A DNA stretch of 64,000 nt, from NCBI RefSeq assembly GCF_900109465.1, contig NZ_FOAZ01000001.1, positions 509,926-573,925 of the forward strand, given 5' to 3'. Shown here one piece after another: positions 48,146-57,604 of the stretch (position 1 is the stretch's first letter; each line of letters begins with the position of its first letter). Source of the DNA: Streptacidiphilus jiangxiensis (lineage in GTDB: Bacteria > Actinomycetota > Actinomycetes > Streptomycetales > Streptomycetaceae). Made by a program: the position numbers and the translations under genes. The notes below the pieces were generated by a model, which saw nothing but the letters and a program-made list of their open reading frames with translations, had not been told where the DNA came from and did not search any database.

Positions 48146-49102
48146 TCACACAATCACACGCAGTGCCCGAGATACGCCTGTGAAGCTGATGGTGTTCCGC
48201 TCTCCAAGGTGGTCCCCATCGACCTGGAACGGCAGCGGTTCCTGCGAATGCAAGGTGAATTCGGCGAGATCGTGGTAAGCGACCACGTGTTTGCCATGCG
48301 GTCCGGCACCCGTGGAATCCAGCAGTTGCGGGATCGTGCGCAGGGTCTGAACGAGTGACATCCGGGTCATGCCGAAGAGGTCGAGGCTCGTGTCGAAACC
48401 CGCGTCCGGCGAGGCGTAGACCGGCCGGTTGCCCAGATAGGTCCACGGCGAGGTGTTGGAGACTATCGACACCGCGAGACCCGGGATCGGTTCCGCCCCG
48501 TCGCAACTGAACGTGATCGGCCCGTTCCGGCGGTGCCGGCCCTCGTCGAAGAACTGCCGCCACGCCTGCCCCACGTAGAGCGCGTGCGTCGACCGCCGGC
48601 CGCTGCGCCGCGCCTGCTCCACCCGTCCCACGACGCCGGCGTCGAAGCCGAAGCCCGCGGTGAAGGTGAACCAGCGGTCCGGCAGGCCCTCGCCTCCCGA
48701 GCGCCCCAGGCTGATGAACCGTCGGCGCGGCGCTCCCGGTGTGCTGAGCGCGTCGAGCAGGACGCCGGTCGCCTCGACGGGATCGTTCGGCAGGCCGAGC
48801 GCGCGGGCGAAGACGTTCGTGCTGCCGCCCGGGACCACCGCGAGGGCGGGCAGGTGTTCGCCGGGTCCGTCGTGGAGCAGGCCGTTGACGACCTCGTTCA
48901 CGGTCCCGTCGCCGCCCAGTGCGACCACCAGGTCGTGCGAGCCCTCGCGGGCGGCCTCCCGCGCGAGGTCGCGGGCGTGGCCCCGGTAACCGGTGGCGAC
49001 GACGTCCAGCTTCAGGTCGTTGGCGAGGGCGTGCGCGAGGACATCTCTGGTTCGTCCACTGGTGGTGGTCGCTTTGGGATTGACGACCAGGAGCGCACGC
49101 AT
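48146..49102 (-). CDS. Diacylglycerol/sphingosine kinase-family lipid kinase
   Basis: 318 residues. N-terminal strand MRALLVVNPKATTTSGRTRD and the nucleotide-binding signature LVVALGGDGTVNEVVNGLLH near residue 65 (GGDGT) define the DAGK catalytic domain. VVPGGSTNVFARALGLP follows, as in YegS/DgkB and BmrU relatives. The C-terminal beta-sandwich (FDTSLDLFGMTRMSLVQTL, PFQVDGDHLGERNTISF) is also typical. It phosphorylates a membrane lipid, probably diacylglycerol. Upstream of it lies a perfect hairpin repeat (49143-49244). Confidence 0.88.
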   Translation of the reverse strand: MRALLVVNPKATTTSGRTRDVLAHALANDLKLDVVATGYRGHARDLAREAAREGSHDLVVALGGDGTVNEVVNGLLHDGPGEHLPALAVVPGGSTNVFARALGLPNDPVEATGVLLDALSTPGAPRRRFISLGRSGGEGLPDRWFTFTAGFGFDAGVVGRVEQARRSGRRSTHALYVGQAWRQFFDEGRHRRNGPITFSCDGAEPIPGLAVSIVSNTSPWTYLGNRPVYASPDAGFDTSLDLFGMTRMSLVQTLRTIPQLLDSTGAGPHGKHVVAYHDLAEFTLHSQEPLPFQVDGDHLGERNTISFTGVSRALRVIV

Positions 49103-49142
49103 GCCGACAGACTACCTAGCGCGTTCAGCTGCAACCCCTCAA

Positions 49143-49244
49143 GGGGCGCGAGGAACTGCGCGAGAAACCACCGGCGTGCGGCCGGCCCTGCGCGTTGAGG
49201 ACCGTCTGCTCATCAGTGGTTTCTCGCGCAGTTCCTCGCGCCCC
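49143..49244. repeat. Copy B of the dispersed inverted-repeat element
   Basis: The arms at 49143-49171 and 49216-49244 are perfect complements over 29 bases (left arm begins GGGGCGCGAGGAACTGCGCG). The 44-base middle contains CCGGCGTGCGGCCGGCCCTG. It lies between two divergent genes, so it is not a simple terminator. Confidence 0.85.
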
Positions 49245-49287
49245 AGGTGGTGCTAGTGATCCACAGTGCACGGGCTAGCCTGGAGCG

Positions 49288-49707
49288 GTGACTGTCGATG
49301 CCGCTCTGCCTGCTGCCCCCGCGCGTCCCCGGACGCTGACTGCCGGGGCGTGGTTCTCCGTCGCCCAGGGCGTCGTGATCGCCGCCTACGGCGTCTACGT
49401 GATGGTGGCCCCGCTCACCTCCAGCACCAGGACCGGCGTCGGGATGGCCGAGTTCGCCGGTGTGATCCTGCTGCTCATGGGTCTGCTGCCACTCGCCGCG
49501 GGGCGTGCGCTGCTGCAGGTGAAGAAGTGGGGACGCAGCCCGGCCGTGATGGTCGACACGCTGTGCCTCGCGGTCGCCTACTTCGCCTTCCAGAACGGCG
49601 GAGCCTTCATCGCGCTGGGCGTGGCGGTGGGCCTCGCCGGCATCGCCGGCGTCGTGCTGCTGCTGCACCCGAGGACCACCGCCGCGCTGTGGCCCTCGGG
49701 GCAGTAG
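49288..49707 (+). CDS. Small integral membrane protein
   Basis: 139 residues from GTG 49288, four predicted helices: GAWFSVAQGVVIAAYGVYVM, AGVILLLMGLLPLAAGRALL, VMVDTLCLAVAYFAF and IALGVAVGLAGIAGVVLLL. No catalytic motif. Homologues with this layout sit beside sigH in streptomycetes. It is convergent with the sigma factor gene, 6 bases away, with no terminator between. Confidence 0.75.
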   Translation: MTVDAALPAAPARPRTLTAGAWFSVAQGVVIAAYGVYVMVAPLTSSTRTGVGMAEFAGVILLLMGLLPLAAGRALLQVKKWGRSPAVMVDTLCLAVAYFAFQNGGAFIALGVAVGLAGIAGVVLLLHPRTTAALWPSGQ

Positions 49708-49713
49708 GACTGC

Positions 49714-50847
49714 CTACTCCTCGATGAGGAGCTTCTCCCGCAGCTGGGCCAGGGTTCGGGCCAGCAGGCGGGAGACGTGCATCTGCGAGATGCCGACCTC
49801 CGCCGCGATCTGCGACTGCGTCATGTTCCGGAAGAACCGCAGCACCAGGATCCGCTGCTCGCGCTGCGGCAGCTGGGCCAGCAGCGGCTTGAGGGACTCG
49901 CGGTACTCGACCCCCTCCAGCGCGTCGTCCTCCGCGCCGAGCGTGTCCGCGACCGCGGGGGACTCGTCGTCGGTGTCCGGCACGTCCAGCGAGAGCGTGC
50001 TGTAGGCGTTCGCGGACTCCAGGCCCTCCAGCACCTCCTCCTCGGAGATGCCCAGGTGCTCCGCCAGCTCGTGCACCGTGGGGGAGCGGCCGTGCCGCTG
50101 CGACAGCTCGCTCGTCGCCGTGGTCAGCGACAGCCGCAGCTCCTGCAGGCGGCGCGGGACGCGGACCGCCCAGCCCTTGTCGCGGAAGTGGCGCTTGATC
50201 TCGCCGACGATGGTCGGGGTCGCGTAGGTGGAGAACTCCACGCCGCGCTCCGGGTCGAACCGGTCCACCGACTTGATCAGCCCGATGGTGGCGACCTGGG
50301 TCAGGTCGTCCAGCGGCTCGCCGCGGTTGCGGAAGCGGCGGGCGAGGTGCTCGACCAGCGGGATGTGCATGCGCACCAGCTGGTTCCGCAGTTCCACCCG
50401 CTCCGGGGACCCCTCGGGCAGCTGTGCGAGACGCACGAAGAGCGCGCGGGCGGCCTCACGGTCGGGCGCGCTGTGGCGCTGCGGCGCGGCCGTGCGCGCA
50501 CTGCCCGGACCCCACGGCTCGGCCGGCTTGCGCGGCTCTCCGTCGGTGTCGTCCGCGTCCGCGTCTCCGGCCTCGGCGTCGACGACCTCGATGCCGTCCA
50601 CCTCCTCGTCCGCGCCGACCTCGGTGTCGGTGCCGTCCGCGTCGTGGATCTCGTCGGTGTCGAGCCCGAAGTCGGCCGGCCCGTCGTCGGCGGGCCCCGC
50701 CGACGCGGCCTCGGGGGCCGTGCGGGCGTCGGCGCGCTCGGGGTCGTCCGCGAACACCCTTGCCTCCGTCTGCTTCTGGTCGCTCGCGTCCGCCTGGGCG
50801 GGCACGTGGGCCCGGTCCGTTCCGGGCCGGTGGTTGAGGTCTCTCAC
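49714..50847 (-). CDS. sigH: Stress-response RNA polymerase sigma factor, SigB/SigF family (SigH-like)
   Basis: 377 residues from GTG 50847 (GGGGGA 5-6 bases upstream). The first 130 residues are acidic and disordered (EIHDADGTDTEVGADEEVDG), as in S. coelicolor SigH, which is made in several N-terminal forms. Region 2: LVEHLARRFRNRGEPLDDLT with FSTYATPTIVGEIKRHFRDK; region 3 with PRRLQELRLSL; region 4 helix-turn-helix: MTQSQIAAEVGISQMHVSRL. It directs stress and morphological genes and is held by the anti-sigma factor encoded just upstream. Confidence 0.92.
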   Translation of the reverse strand: MRDLNHRPGTDRAHVPAQADASDQKQTEARVFADDPERADARTAPEAASAGPADDGPADFGLDTDEIHDADGTDTEVGADEEVDGIEVVDAEAGDADADDTDGEPRKPAEPWGPGSARTAAPQRHSAPDREAARALFVRLAQLPEGSPERVELRNQLVRMHIPLVEHLARRFRNRGEPLDDLTQVATIGLIKSVDRFDPERGVEFSTYATPTIVGEIKRHFRDKGWAVRVPRRLQELRLSLTTATSELSQRHGRSPTVHELAEHLGISEEEVLEGLESANAYSTLSLDVPDTDDESPAVADTLGAEDDALEGVEYRESLKPLLAQLPQREQRILVLRFFRNMTQSQIAAEVGISQMHVSRLLARTLAQLREKLLIEE

Positions 50848-50875
50848 GGCGATCCCCCGCTCCCGTCTCCTCGCG

Positions 50876-51289
50876 TCACGGCTGGCCGGGGCCGGCCCCG
50901 CGCTTCTTGTGCAGGCTGATGGTCACCGTGTTGTCCGGCTCCACGGTCGACTCGACCTCGCCGGCCAGTGCGGAGAGCACCGTCCAGGCAAAGGTGTCGC
51001 GCTCGGGGGCGCGGCCGTCCGTGGTCGGGGCGGAGACGGTCACCTTGAGCGAGTCGCCGACCAGTTTGAACAGGCAGCTGAGGACGGAGCCGGGCACGGC
51101 CTGCTGGAGCAGGATCGCGCAGGCCTCGTCGACCGCGATGCGCAGGTCCTCGATCTCGTCGAGCGTGAAGTCGAGTCGCGCCGCGAGACCGGCTGTCGCG
51201 GTTCGCAGAACCGAGAGGTAGGCGCCCGCCGCGGGAAGTCGGACCTCGACGAAGTCCTGCGCGTCGGGCTCGCCGTCGATCTGGGACAC
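50876..51289 (-). CDS. Anti-sigma factor, RsbW/SpoIIAB-type ATP-binding protein (PrsH-like)
   Basis: 137 residues from GTG 51289 (VSQIDGEPDAQDFVEVRL), preceded by GGAGG at 5 bases; the frame extends to 51448 but that part reads as non-conserved. GHKL-type ATPase core: LDEIEDLRIAVDEACAILLQ is the N box, and the sheet FVEVRLPAAGAYLSVLRTAT and KVTVSAPTTDG follow. The GTP/ATP lid is short. It would bind and inhibit the sigma factor encoded 28 bases downstream, in the same operon. Confidence 0.88.
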   Translation of the reverse strand: MSQIDGEPDAQDFVEVRLPAAGAYLSVLRTATAGLAARLDFTLDEIEDLRIAVDEACAILLQQAVPGSVLSCLFKLVGDSLKVTVSAPTTDGRAPERDTFAWTVLSALAGEVESTVEPDNTVTISLHKKRGAGPGQP

Positions 51290-51488
51290 CCTCACCTCCG
51301 AGCTGTTCCGTGCCGTGCTTGGCAGCGGCTGCGCCGCTGCGTGCTGTGGCTGTTTGGTGCCGTGACCGGTGACGCTACCGCGATCGCGAGCGCCGTGTCG
51401 CCCATCTGGCCACCCCGGGCCTTCCGGTGACTCATAGTAGGTCCCCATATACGGACCGTGGCAATGGTGGTGGCGAAATCAGGAGAAA

Positions 51489-51959
51489 TCAGCTGCCGAG
51501 CGCAGCCAAGGCGTCCCCGCTGAGCCGGTAGACCGTCCACTCGTCCATGGGCGCCGCGCCGAGCGCGCGGTAGAACGCGATGGAGGGCTCGTTCCAGTCC
51601 AGCACCGACCACTCCAGGCGGCCGTAGCCGCGCTCCACGCAGATCCGCGCCAGCTGTGTCAGCAGCGCCTTGCCGTGTCCGCCGCCGCGGGCCTCCGGGC
51701 GGACGTAGAGGTCCTCCAGGTAGACGCCGTGCGTCCCGGTCCAGGTGGAGAAGTTGCGGAACCAGAGCGCGAAGCCGACGGTCCGGCCGGCCTCGTCCTC
51801 GGCGATGTGCGCGAAGGCGGCGGGGTGCTCGCCGAACAGCGCGTCGTGCAGCTGCTGCTCGGTGGCCTTCGCGTCGGCGAGCGACTTCTCGTAGTCGGCG
51901 AGCTCGCGCACCATCGCGTGGATCTCGGGAACGTCGGCGGGGACGGCGGGTCGGATCAT
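51489..51959 (-). CDS. GNAT-family N-acetyltransferase (diamine acetyltransferase-like)
   Basis: 156 residues. LYVRPEARGGGHGKALLTQL near residue 90 is the acetyl-CoA motif (R-x-x-G-x-G/A), and WSVLDWNEPSIAFYRALGA near 130 is the second conserved block. The spacing and the words FSTWTGTHGVYLEDLYV resemble spermidine/spermine and thialysine acetyltransferases. Substrate unproven. Confidence 0.88.
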   Translation of the reverse strand: MIRPAVPADVPEIHAMVRELADYEKSLADAKATEQQLHDALFGEHPAAFAHIAEDEAGRTVGFALWFRNFSTWTGTHGVYLEDLYVRPEARGGGHGKALLTQLARICVERGYGRLEWSVLDWNEPSIAFYRALGAAPMDEWTVYRLSGDALAALGS

Positions 51960-52018
51960 GTTCGAAGCCTAAGCGAGCAGGGCGCGGCAGCGCGGCGGTC
52001 GGGATGGTCGGGCGGTGG

Positions 52019-52288
52019 TCAGACCAGCCGCTGGTCCTCGTAGCACCAGCGCCAGCTCTCGCCCGGCTCGTAGCTGCGCATCACCGCGTGGCCCGTCTGC
52101 CGGTGGTGCTCGGTGGCCCAGCGGCCGGGTGTCGAGTCGCAGCAGCCGACGTGCCCGCAGTGCAGGCACAGGCGTAGCGCGACGGACCGTTGGCCGAGCC
52201 GCTCGCAGTGGGGGCAGCGGGCCGTGGCCGCACCGGGCTCGGGCTCGGGCAGCTCCGCGAGGTGCGGGCAGGGACGGGAGGGGGACAT
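52019..52288 (-). CDS. UBP-type zinc-finger protein
   Basis: 89 residues from ATG 52288 (GGGGGAG-like stretch upstream). Zinc ligands: CPHL, CPHCERLG, LCLHCGHVGCCDSTPGRWAT and EHHRQTGHAVMRSYEPGESW. This is the zf-UBP domain that in eukaryotes binds the ubiquitin C-terminus; bacterial single-domain versions have no known ligand. It is divergent from the antiporter gene, 49 bases apart. Confidence 0.85.
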   Translation of the reverse strand: MSPSRPCPHLAELPEPEPGAATARCPHCERLGQRSVALRLCLHCGHVGCCDSTPGRWATEHHRQTGHAVMRSYEPGESWRWCYEDQRLV

Positions 52289-52337
52289 GGCCCCCAGGGT
52301 ACGGGTCACCGCTCGATGTCTGTGGTTCTGTGTGGCT

Positions 52338-53945
52338 ATGGCGATGAGCAGTCCCAGTGCCCTGTTCGTCCTGGTCGCGGGGAGCACCGCGGTCGCGGGC
52401 GTGGCCCGCCGCTACCGGCTCTCGGCGCCGCTGCTGCTGGTGGTGGCCGGCCTGCTGGCCTCGGAGCTGCCGGGCGTGCCGGACTACTCGCTCGATCCGG
52501 AGATCGTGCTGCCGTTGGTGCTGCCCCCGCTGCTCTACACCTCGGCCCAGGACGCCTCCTACACCGGCATCCGGGCCAATCTGCGGCCGGTGGCCCTGCT
52601 CTCGGTGGGCTACGTGCTGTTCTGCACGGTGTCGATGGGCCTGGTCGCCCACGCGCTGATCCCGTCGATGCCGCTGGCCGTGGCCTTCGTCCTCGGTGCC
52701 GTGATCGCCCCGCCGGACGCGGTGGCGGCCACGGCGATCGCGCGCAGCGTCGGTCTGCCCTCCCAGCTGGTCTCGATCCTTCAGGGCGAGAGCCTGGTCA
52801 ACGACGCCACGGCGATCACCGCCTACCGCGTCGCGGTCGCCGCGGCGGTGGGGGAGGGCTTCTCCTTCGGCAGCGCGGTCGGCGAGTTCCTGTTGGCCGC
52901 GCTCGGTGGGACCGCCGTGGGGCTGGTGCTGATGTGGCCGCTGCAGTGGCTGCGGGTGCGGCTGGGCGACCCGCTGCTCAGCAACAGCTTCTCGCTGCTC
53001 GTCCCGTTCGCCGCGTACGCCGCGGCGGAGGCGTTCCATGCCTCGGGCGTGATCGCGGTCGTGGTCGTCGGGCTCTATCTCGGCCACTACGCCAACTGCG
53101 TCGACTTCGCGCTGCGGCTGCAGGAGGAGGCGGTCTGGCGGATGGTCTCGTTCCTGCTGGAGTCAGCCGTCTTCGCCCTGATCGGGCTCCAGCTGCCGGT
53201 GGTCGTACGCGAGTTGAAGGGCTACTCGGTGGGCGAGCTGACGCTGTGGACGGTGGTGCTGCTGGTGGCGCTGATCGGGCTGCGCTTCGTCTGGTCCTGG
53301 CCGGCGACGTACCTTCCCGGCCTGTTGAGCCGTCGCGTCCGCGAGCGGGAGGGCCGTCCGGCGTGGACGCGCCCGTTCGTGGTCTCCTGGGCCGGCATGC
53401 GCGGCGTCGTCTCGCTGGCGGTGGCCTTCTCCATCCCGGAGACCACGCAGGACGGGTCGCCCTTTCCCGAACGGGACCTGGTGCTGTTCCTGGTCTTCGC
53501 CCTGGTGATCGGCACGTTGCTGGTGCAGGGCCTGACGCTGCCTGCGCTGGTCCGCCGGCTGCCGTTCCCGGCCCCCGACCCGGCGGCGGAGACGCTGCGT
53601 GAGGCCCAGGCGCAGTACGAGGCGTCGACGGCGGCGGAGGCCCGCCTGGACGAGCTGTTGCTGGACCCGCGCAACCGCGTCCCCGAGGTCCTGGAGGCCC
53701 GCCTGCGCAAGCTGCTGGACCGGCGCCGGAACGCCGTGTGGGAACGCATGGGCGCGCCGGTCCACGAGGACACCGGCGAGTCCGTCGACACCGCGTACCG
53801 CAGGCTCGCCCGCGAGACCCTCGACACGGAGCGACGGGCGCTGGTCGCCCAGCGGAGCGCGGGGCGCGTGGACGACGAGCTGCTGCGCAGGCTGGTCCGA
53901 CGGCTGGACTTCGAGGAGGCGCTGATGGAGCACACCGAGGAGTAG
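52338..53945 (+). CDS. Na+/H+ antiporter, CPA1 family
   Basis: 535 residues from ATG 52338; ATG 52344 is an alternative. About 12 helices, with the ion-binding features GAVIAPPDAVAATAIARSVG and QGESLVNDATAITAYRVAVA (conserved Asp residues). SWAGMRGVVSLAVAFSIPE is the C-terminal CPA1 signature. A cytoplasmic tail of about 125 charged residues (TLREAQAQYEASTAAEARLDE) probably regulates pH response. Exchanges cytoplasmic Na+ for protons. Confidence 0.9.
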   Translation: MAMSSPSALFVLVAGSTAVAGVARRYRLSAPLLLVVAGLLASELPGVPDYSLDPEIVLPLVLPPLLYTSAQDASYTGIRANLRPVALLSVGYVLFCTVSMGLVAHALIPSMPLAVAFVLGAVIAPPDAVAATAIARSVGLPSQLVSILQGESLVNDATAITAYRVAVAAAVGEGFSFGSAVGEFLLAALGGTAVGLVLMWPLQWLRVRLGDPLLSNSFSLLVPFAAYAAAEAFHASGVIAVVVVGLYLGHYANCVDFALRLQEEAVWRMVSFLLESAVFALIGLQLPVVVRELKGYSVGELTLWTVVLLVALIGLRFVWSWPATYLPGLLSRRVREREGRPAWTRPFVVSWAGMRGVVSLAVAFSIPETTQDGSPFPERDLVLFLVFALVIGTLLVQGLTLPALVRRLPFPAPDPAAETLREAQAQYEASTAAEARLDELLLDPRNRVPEVLEARLRKLLDRRRNAVWERMGAPVHEDTGESVDTAYRRLARETLDTERRALVAQRSAGRVDDELLRRLVRRLDFEEALMEHTEE

Positions 53946-54072
53946 GTGCACCTCCTCGCCCCCGGGTAGTGCAGCGGTGCGTGCGCGGTCAGCGGGCGGT
54001 CAGCGGGGCGGGCGAATCTCGTACTCGTGAGCGCGCCGCAGACCGCGGGGCCGGGGAAACGAGGAGCCTGCC

Positions 54073-55311
54073 ATGAACCGCACCGACCGGACGCCGACCA
54101 AGAAGATCCTGATCTCCGGTGCCTCCATCGCCGGCCCCGCGCTCGCGCTGTGGCTGGGGCGGTGCGGGCACGAGGTCACCGTCGTCGAGCGGGCGACGAG
54201 CTTCCGGGAGGGGGGCGGCGCGGTCGACTACCGGGGGAGCGTGCACCGCGAGGTGCTGGAGCGGATGGGCGTCCTGGAGACGCTGCGCGGCCTGGACACG
54301 GGGATGGGCGAGCAGGCCGTGCTGGACGAGAGCGGCCGCGAACTCCTGCGGCTGCCCGCCTCGTTCATGAGCGGCGAGCTCGAGGTCACCCGTGGCGACC
54401 TGGCCCGGACGCTGTACGAGGCGAGCCTGCCGTTCGCCGACTACGTCTTCGGTGACTCCGTGCGCAGCCTGACCGAGCACGCCACCGGCGTCACCGTGGA
54501 GTTCGAGCACGGGGAGACGCGGGAGTTCGACCTCGTGGTCGGCGCGGACGGGATCCACTCGACCACGCGGCGGCTGGCCTTCGGGCCGGAGGAGCAGTTC
54601 CGGCGGGATTCGGGGTGGTTCTTCGCGACCTTCTCCACCGAGGCGCCCAAGGCACTCGGCCTGCGGGACAGCGGGGTGCTGTGGAACGACCCGGGCCGGA
54701 TGGTCGGGATCGGCAACACCCTCGGCGAGGACGGCGCGATGCTGGTCTTCCACGCGCCGGAGCTGACCTACGACCACCGGAACGTGGCCGCGCAGAAGGA
54801 ACTGGTGCTGCGGCACTTCGCCGATGCCGGCTGGGAGGTGCCCGCGGTGCTGCGCTCGGTGCCGGACGCGTCGGACTTCTACTTCGACTCGCTGAGCCAG
54901 ATCGTGATGGACCGCTGGTCGCACGGGCGGATCGTGCTGCTCGGCGACGCGGCGTGGGCACCGGCGCCGGGTGGGATGGGCAACGGGCTGGCGGTCGTCG
55001 GAGCCTACGTGCTCGCGGGCGAGCTGGCGACGGCGCCGGACCACCGGACGGCGTTCGCCCGGTACGAGGAGCGAATGCGCCCATATGTGGCGAAGTGCCA
55101 GAAGCAGGGCGCGGGTGCGGGACGGTTCCTGGCGCCGGTCACCGGCAAGCAGTTGAAGCAGCGGAATCGGGCCTACCGCATGCTCTGCCGCCGAACGATG
55201 CGTGGGTTCTTTGAGTGGTTGACCACGCGAACGGCCGAGGCGATCGATCTGCCCGCATACGGACTGCCGACCGTGGACCGGCCGATCCGACCGGTGATCT
55301 CACAGTCGTGA
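54073..55311 (+). CDS. FAD-dependent aromatic hydroxylase-type monooxygenase
   Basis: 412 residues. Dinucleotide-binding start KKILISGASIAGPALALWLG (GxSxxGxxxA, a GxGxxG variant common in TetX/PHBH-like enzymes), the DG motif VVGADGIHSTTRRLAF near residue 155, and the second FAD motif LLGDAAWAPAPGGMGNGLAV near 300. These define the class A flavoprotein monooxygenases, which hydroxylate phenolic or other small substrates with NAD(P)H. The ATG follows AGGAG about 5-6 bases upstream. No biosynthetic neighbour indicates a substrate. Confidence 0.88.
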   Translation: MNRTDRTPTKKILISGASIAGPALALWLGRCGHEVTVVERATSFREGGGAVDYRGSVHREVLERMGVLETLRGLDTGMGEQAVLDESGRELLRLPASFMSGELEVTRGDLARTLYEASLPFADYVFGDSVRSLTEHATGVTVEFEHGETREFDLVVGADGIHSTTRRLAFGPEEQFRRDSGWFFATFSTEAPKALGLRDSGVLWNDPGRMVGIGNTLGEDGAMLVFHAPELTYDHRNVAAQKELVLRHFADAGWEVPAVLRSVPDASDFYFDSLSQIVMDRWSHGRIVLLGDAAWAPAPGGMGNGLAVVGAYVLAGELATAPDHRTAFARYEERMRPYVAKCQKQGAGAGRFLAPVTGKQLKQRNRAYRMLCRRTMRGFFEWLTTRTAEAIDLPAYGLPTVDRPIRPVISQS

Positions 55312-55641
55312 ACGAACCCTCAATCCCCCACCCTGGGGAAGCAGAAACCACCAGACGGCGGGCTACGCGCGTTGCGACGCGCTGAGCTCGCCGTTCGTTC
55401 ATCTGGCCGCCTTGTCAAGGTCGGGTTCCTGTGAATTGCCTATTGACCCAGATTCGTCAACCCTGGTTTGCTTTCGCCCCAGGTTGATCAGCACCACCAC
55501 AAGTGGTGACACCGTGCCAATTCGCTTGTGTGCGCTTTGAGTTGGTTGCGGCCGCTGATCCTACCTGCGAGTACTCCCAGGGCAAGCGGACACGTCCCCC
55601 CGATTCGTCGGAGTCCGCGACGAGAGAGGAACACTCCCCAC
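55312..55641. other. Region upstream of the secreted protein gene
   Basis: 330 bases, no gene. A 9-base inverted repeat (TGAACGAAC near 55308 with GTTCGTTCA near 55394) brackets the end of the monooxygenase gene and may terminate it. A possible promoter has TTGACC at 55443-55448 and TTTGCT 18 bases later. Confidence 0.5.
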
Positions 55642-57561
55642 ATGCGCATCTCCCGCACCAGAGGTGCGGCGCTGGCAGGCGTCGCGTCTCTGTCCCTCGC
55701 CGCGGCGGGCCTCGCCCTCGTGGCTCCCGCGGCTCAGGCCTCCACCGGCGCCCACCGCCACGTCTCCGGCATGGCGCACCACCAGGCGGCCGCGGTTGCC
55801 GGCACGGCGGTCAACAACGAGTTCAACCCCTACGCCTCGTCGATCAACGCCAGCAAGATCCCCGGCGTCAAGCAGTGGGAGGCCAAGCAGCGCCAGCTGC
55901 GCGCCACCCGCGCGACCGCTGCGGCCACCGGCCAGGAGACCCTGTCCTACGGCGGCGGCGTCGACGGCATCGGTGTCCAGAGCGGCCACTCCAAGGTCTA
56001 CCTGGTCTTCTACGGCACCCAGTGGGGTACCCAGACCACCGACGCCAACGGCAACCTGAAGTTCTCCGGCGACTCCGCCGGTGCGGCCGGTGCCGCCCAG
56101 CAGATGTTCAAGGGCATCGGCACCAACGGCGAGACCTGGTCCGCCGACCTGACCCAGTGGTGTGACGGCCCGAACGTCGCCTCCGGCGCGGTCAGCTGCC
56201 CGAGCAACGCCAACTTCATTCCGTACCAGAGCGGCGGCGTCCTCTCCGGCGTCTGGTACGACAACGCCGGCGCCTCTCCCGCCGGTGCGACCGGCAACCA
56301 GCTGGCGCAGGAGGCCATCAGCGCGGCCGGCCACTTCGGCAACACCACCTCCGCGGCCAACCGTGACGCGTACTACGTCATCCTGTCGCCCCACGGCACG
56401 GACCCGGACAACTACGAGGACCCGAACACGGGTTACTGCGCCTGGCACGACTGGAACGGCGACACCACCCTCACCGGCGGTGCGGCGAGCTCGCCCTACG
56501 GCGACATCGCCTTCTCGAACCAGCCGTACAACATCGACCAGGGCGCCAACTGCGGCGTCGGCTTCGTGAACTCGCCCGGCACCACGGACGGCTTCACGAT
56601 GACCCTCGGCCACGAGTGGCACGAGATGATGTCGGACCAGAACCCGGCGGGCGGCTGGACCAACCACGTCTCCGGTTCGTCCTACAACGGCCAGGAGAAC
56701 TCCGACGAGTGCGCGTGGCTGAAGCCCGGCACCGCCGGTGGCGCCGCCAACATCTCCTTCGGCTCCTTCGGCTCCTACGCCGAGCAGGCCAGCTGGTCGA
56801 ACGACACCAACGCCTGTGCGATCTCGCACACCATCCTGACCCACGGCAACACGGTCACGGTCACCAACCCGGGCAACCAGTCCGGCACCGTCGGCACCGC
56901 CGCCTCGCTGCAGGTCAGTGGCTCCGACTCGGCCTCGGGCCAGACCCTGACCTACTCGGCCACCGGTCTCCCGGCCGGCCTGTCGATCTCCTCGACCGGC
57001 CTGATCTCCGGCACCCCGTCCGCCGCCGGCACCTCCTCGGTGACCGTCACGGCCAAGGACACCACCGGTGCCACCGGCTCCACCTCCTTCACCTGGACCG
57101 AGGCCACCTCGGGCGGTGGCGGCGGTAGCTCCGTCACCAACGGCGGCTTCGAGGCCGGTTCCTTCTCCGGCTGGACCACCACCGGCAACGCCACGGTCAT
57201 CGCGGGTGCGGCCCACTCGGGCAGCTACGGCGCGATGCTCGGTTCCACCAACCCGAGCACGACCTCCACGGCGGCGCAGACCTTCACCGCCGCGAGCGGC
57301 ACCAGCCACCTGTCCTTCTACTACAGCAACACCTGCCCGGACACGGTCACCTACGACTGGGCCACGGCGACGCTGAAGGACAACACCACCGGCACCACCA
57401 CCACGATCCTCGCCAAGACCTGCGCCAGCAGCTCGGCCTGGACCCCGGTCACCGCGAACGTCACGGCCGGTCACAGCTACACGCTGACGCTGACCAACGT
57501 GGACGACAACTACCCGGGTGACCCGACCTACACCTACTACGACGACGTGACCGTCTCCTGA
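55642..57561 (+). CDS. Secreted protein with HExxE motif, Ig-like and carbohydrate-binding-like domains
   Basis: 639 residues from ATG 55642 (AGAGGA 11 bases upstream). Sec signal (ASLSLAAAGLALVAPAAQA, cleaved near residue 33). The main domain (about 80-400) contains TLGHEWHEMMSDQNPAGGW, an H-E-x-x-E-x-x-S-D arrangement seen in some secreted putative metalloproteases, and two Cys pairs. Residues about 405-490 form a He_PIG-type Ig domain (GTVGTAASLQVSGSDSASGQ, GLPAGLSISSTGLISGTP). Residues 500-639 resemble a carbohydrate-binding beta-sandwich (GGFEAGSFSGWTTTGNATVI). Substrate and activity are not established; it could be a protease or an adhesin. A terminator follows. Confidence 0.8.
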   Translation: MRISRTRGAALAGVASLSLAAAGLALVAPAAQASTGAHRHVSGMAHHQAAAVAGTAVNNEFNPYASSINASKIPGVKQWEAKQRQLRATRATAAATGQETLSYGGGVDGIGVQSGHSKVYLVFYGTQWGTQTTDANGNLKFSGDSAGAAGAAQQMFKGIGTNGETWSADLTQWCDGPNVASGAVSCPSNANFIPYQSGGVLSGVWYDNAGASPAGATGNQLAQEAISAAGHFGNTTSAANRDAYYVILSPHGTDPDNYEDPNTGYCAWHDWNGDTTLTGGAASSPYGDIAFSNQPYNIDQGANCGVGFVNSPGTTDGFTMTLGHEWHEMMSDQNPAGGWTNHVSGSSYNGQENSDECAWLKPGTAGGAANISFGSFGSYAEQASWSNDTNACAISHTILTHGNTVTVTNPGNQSGTVGTAASLQVSGSDSASGQTLTYSATGLPAGLSISSTGLISGTPSAAGTSSVTVTAKDTTGATGSTSFTWTEATSGGGGGSSVTNGGFEAGSFSGWTTTGNATVIAGAAHSGSYGAMLGSTNPSTTSTAAQTFTAASGTSHLSFYYSNTCPDTVTYDWATATLKDNTTGTTTTILAKTCASSSAWTPVTANVTAGHSYTLTLTNVDDNYPGDPTYTYYDDVTVS

Positions 57562-57604
57562 TCACCCTGACCTGATCCGGAGCGACGACAAGTCGCCGAA
57601 GCGC

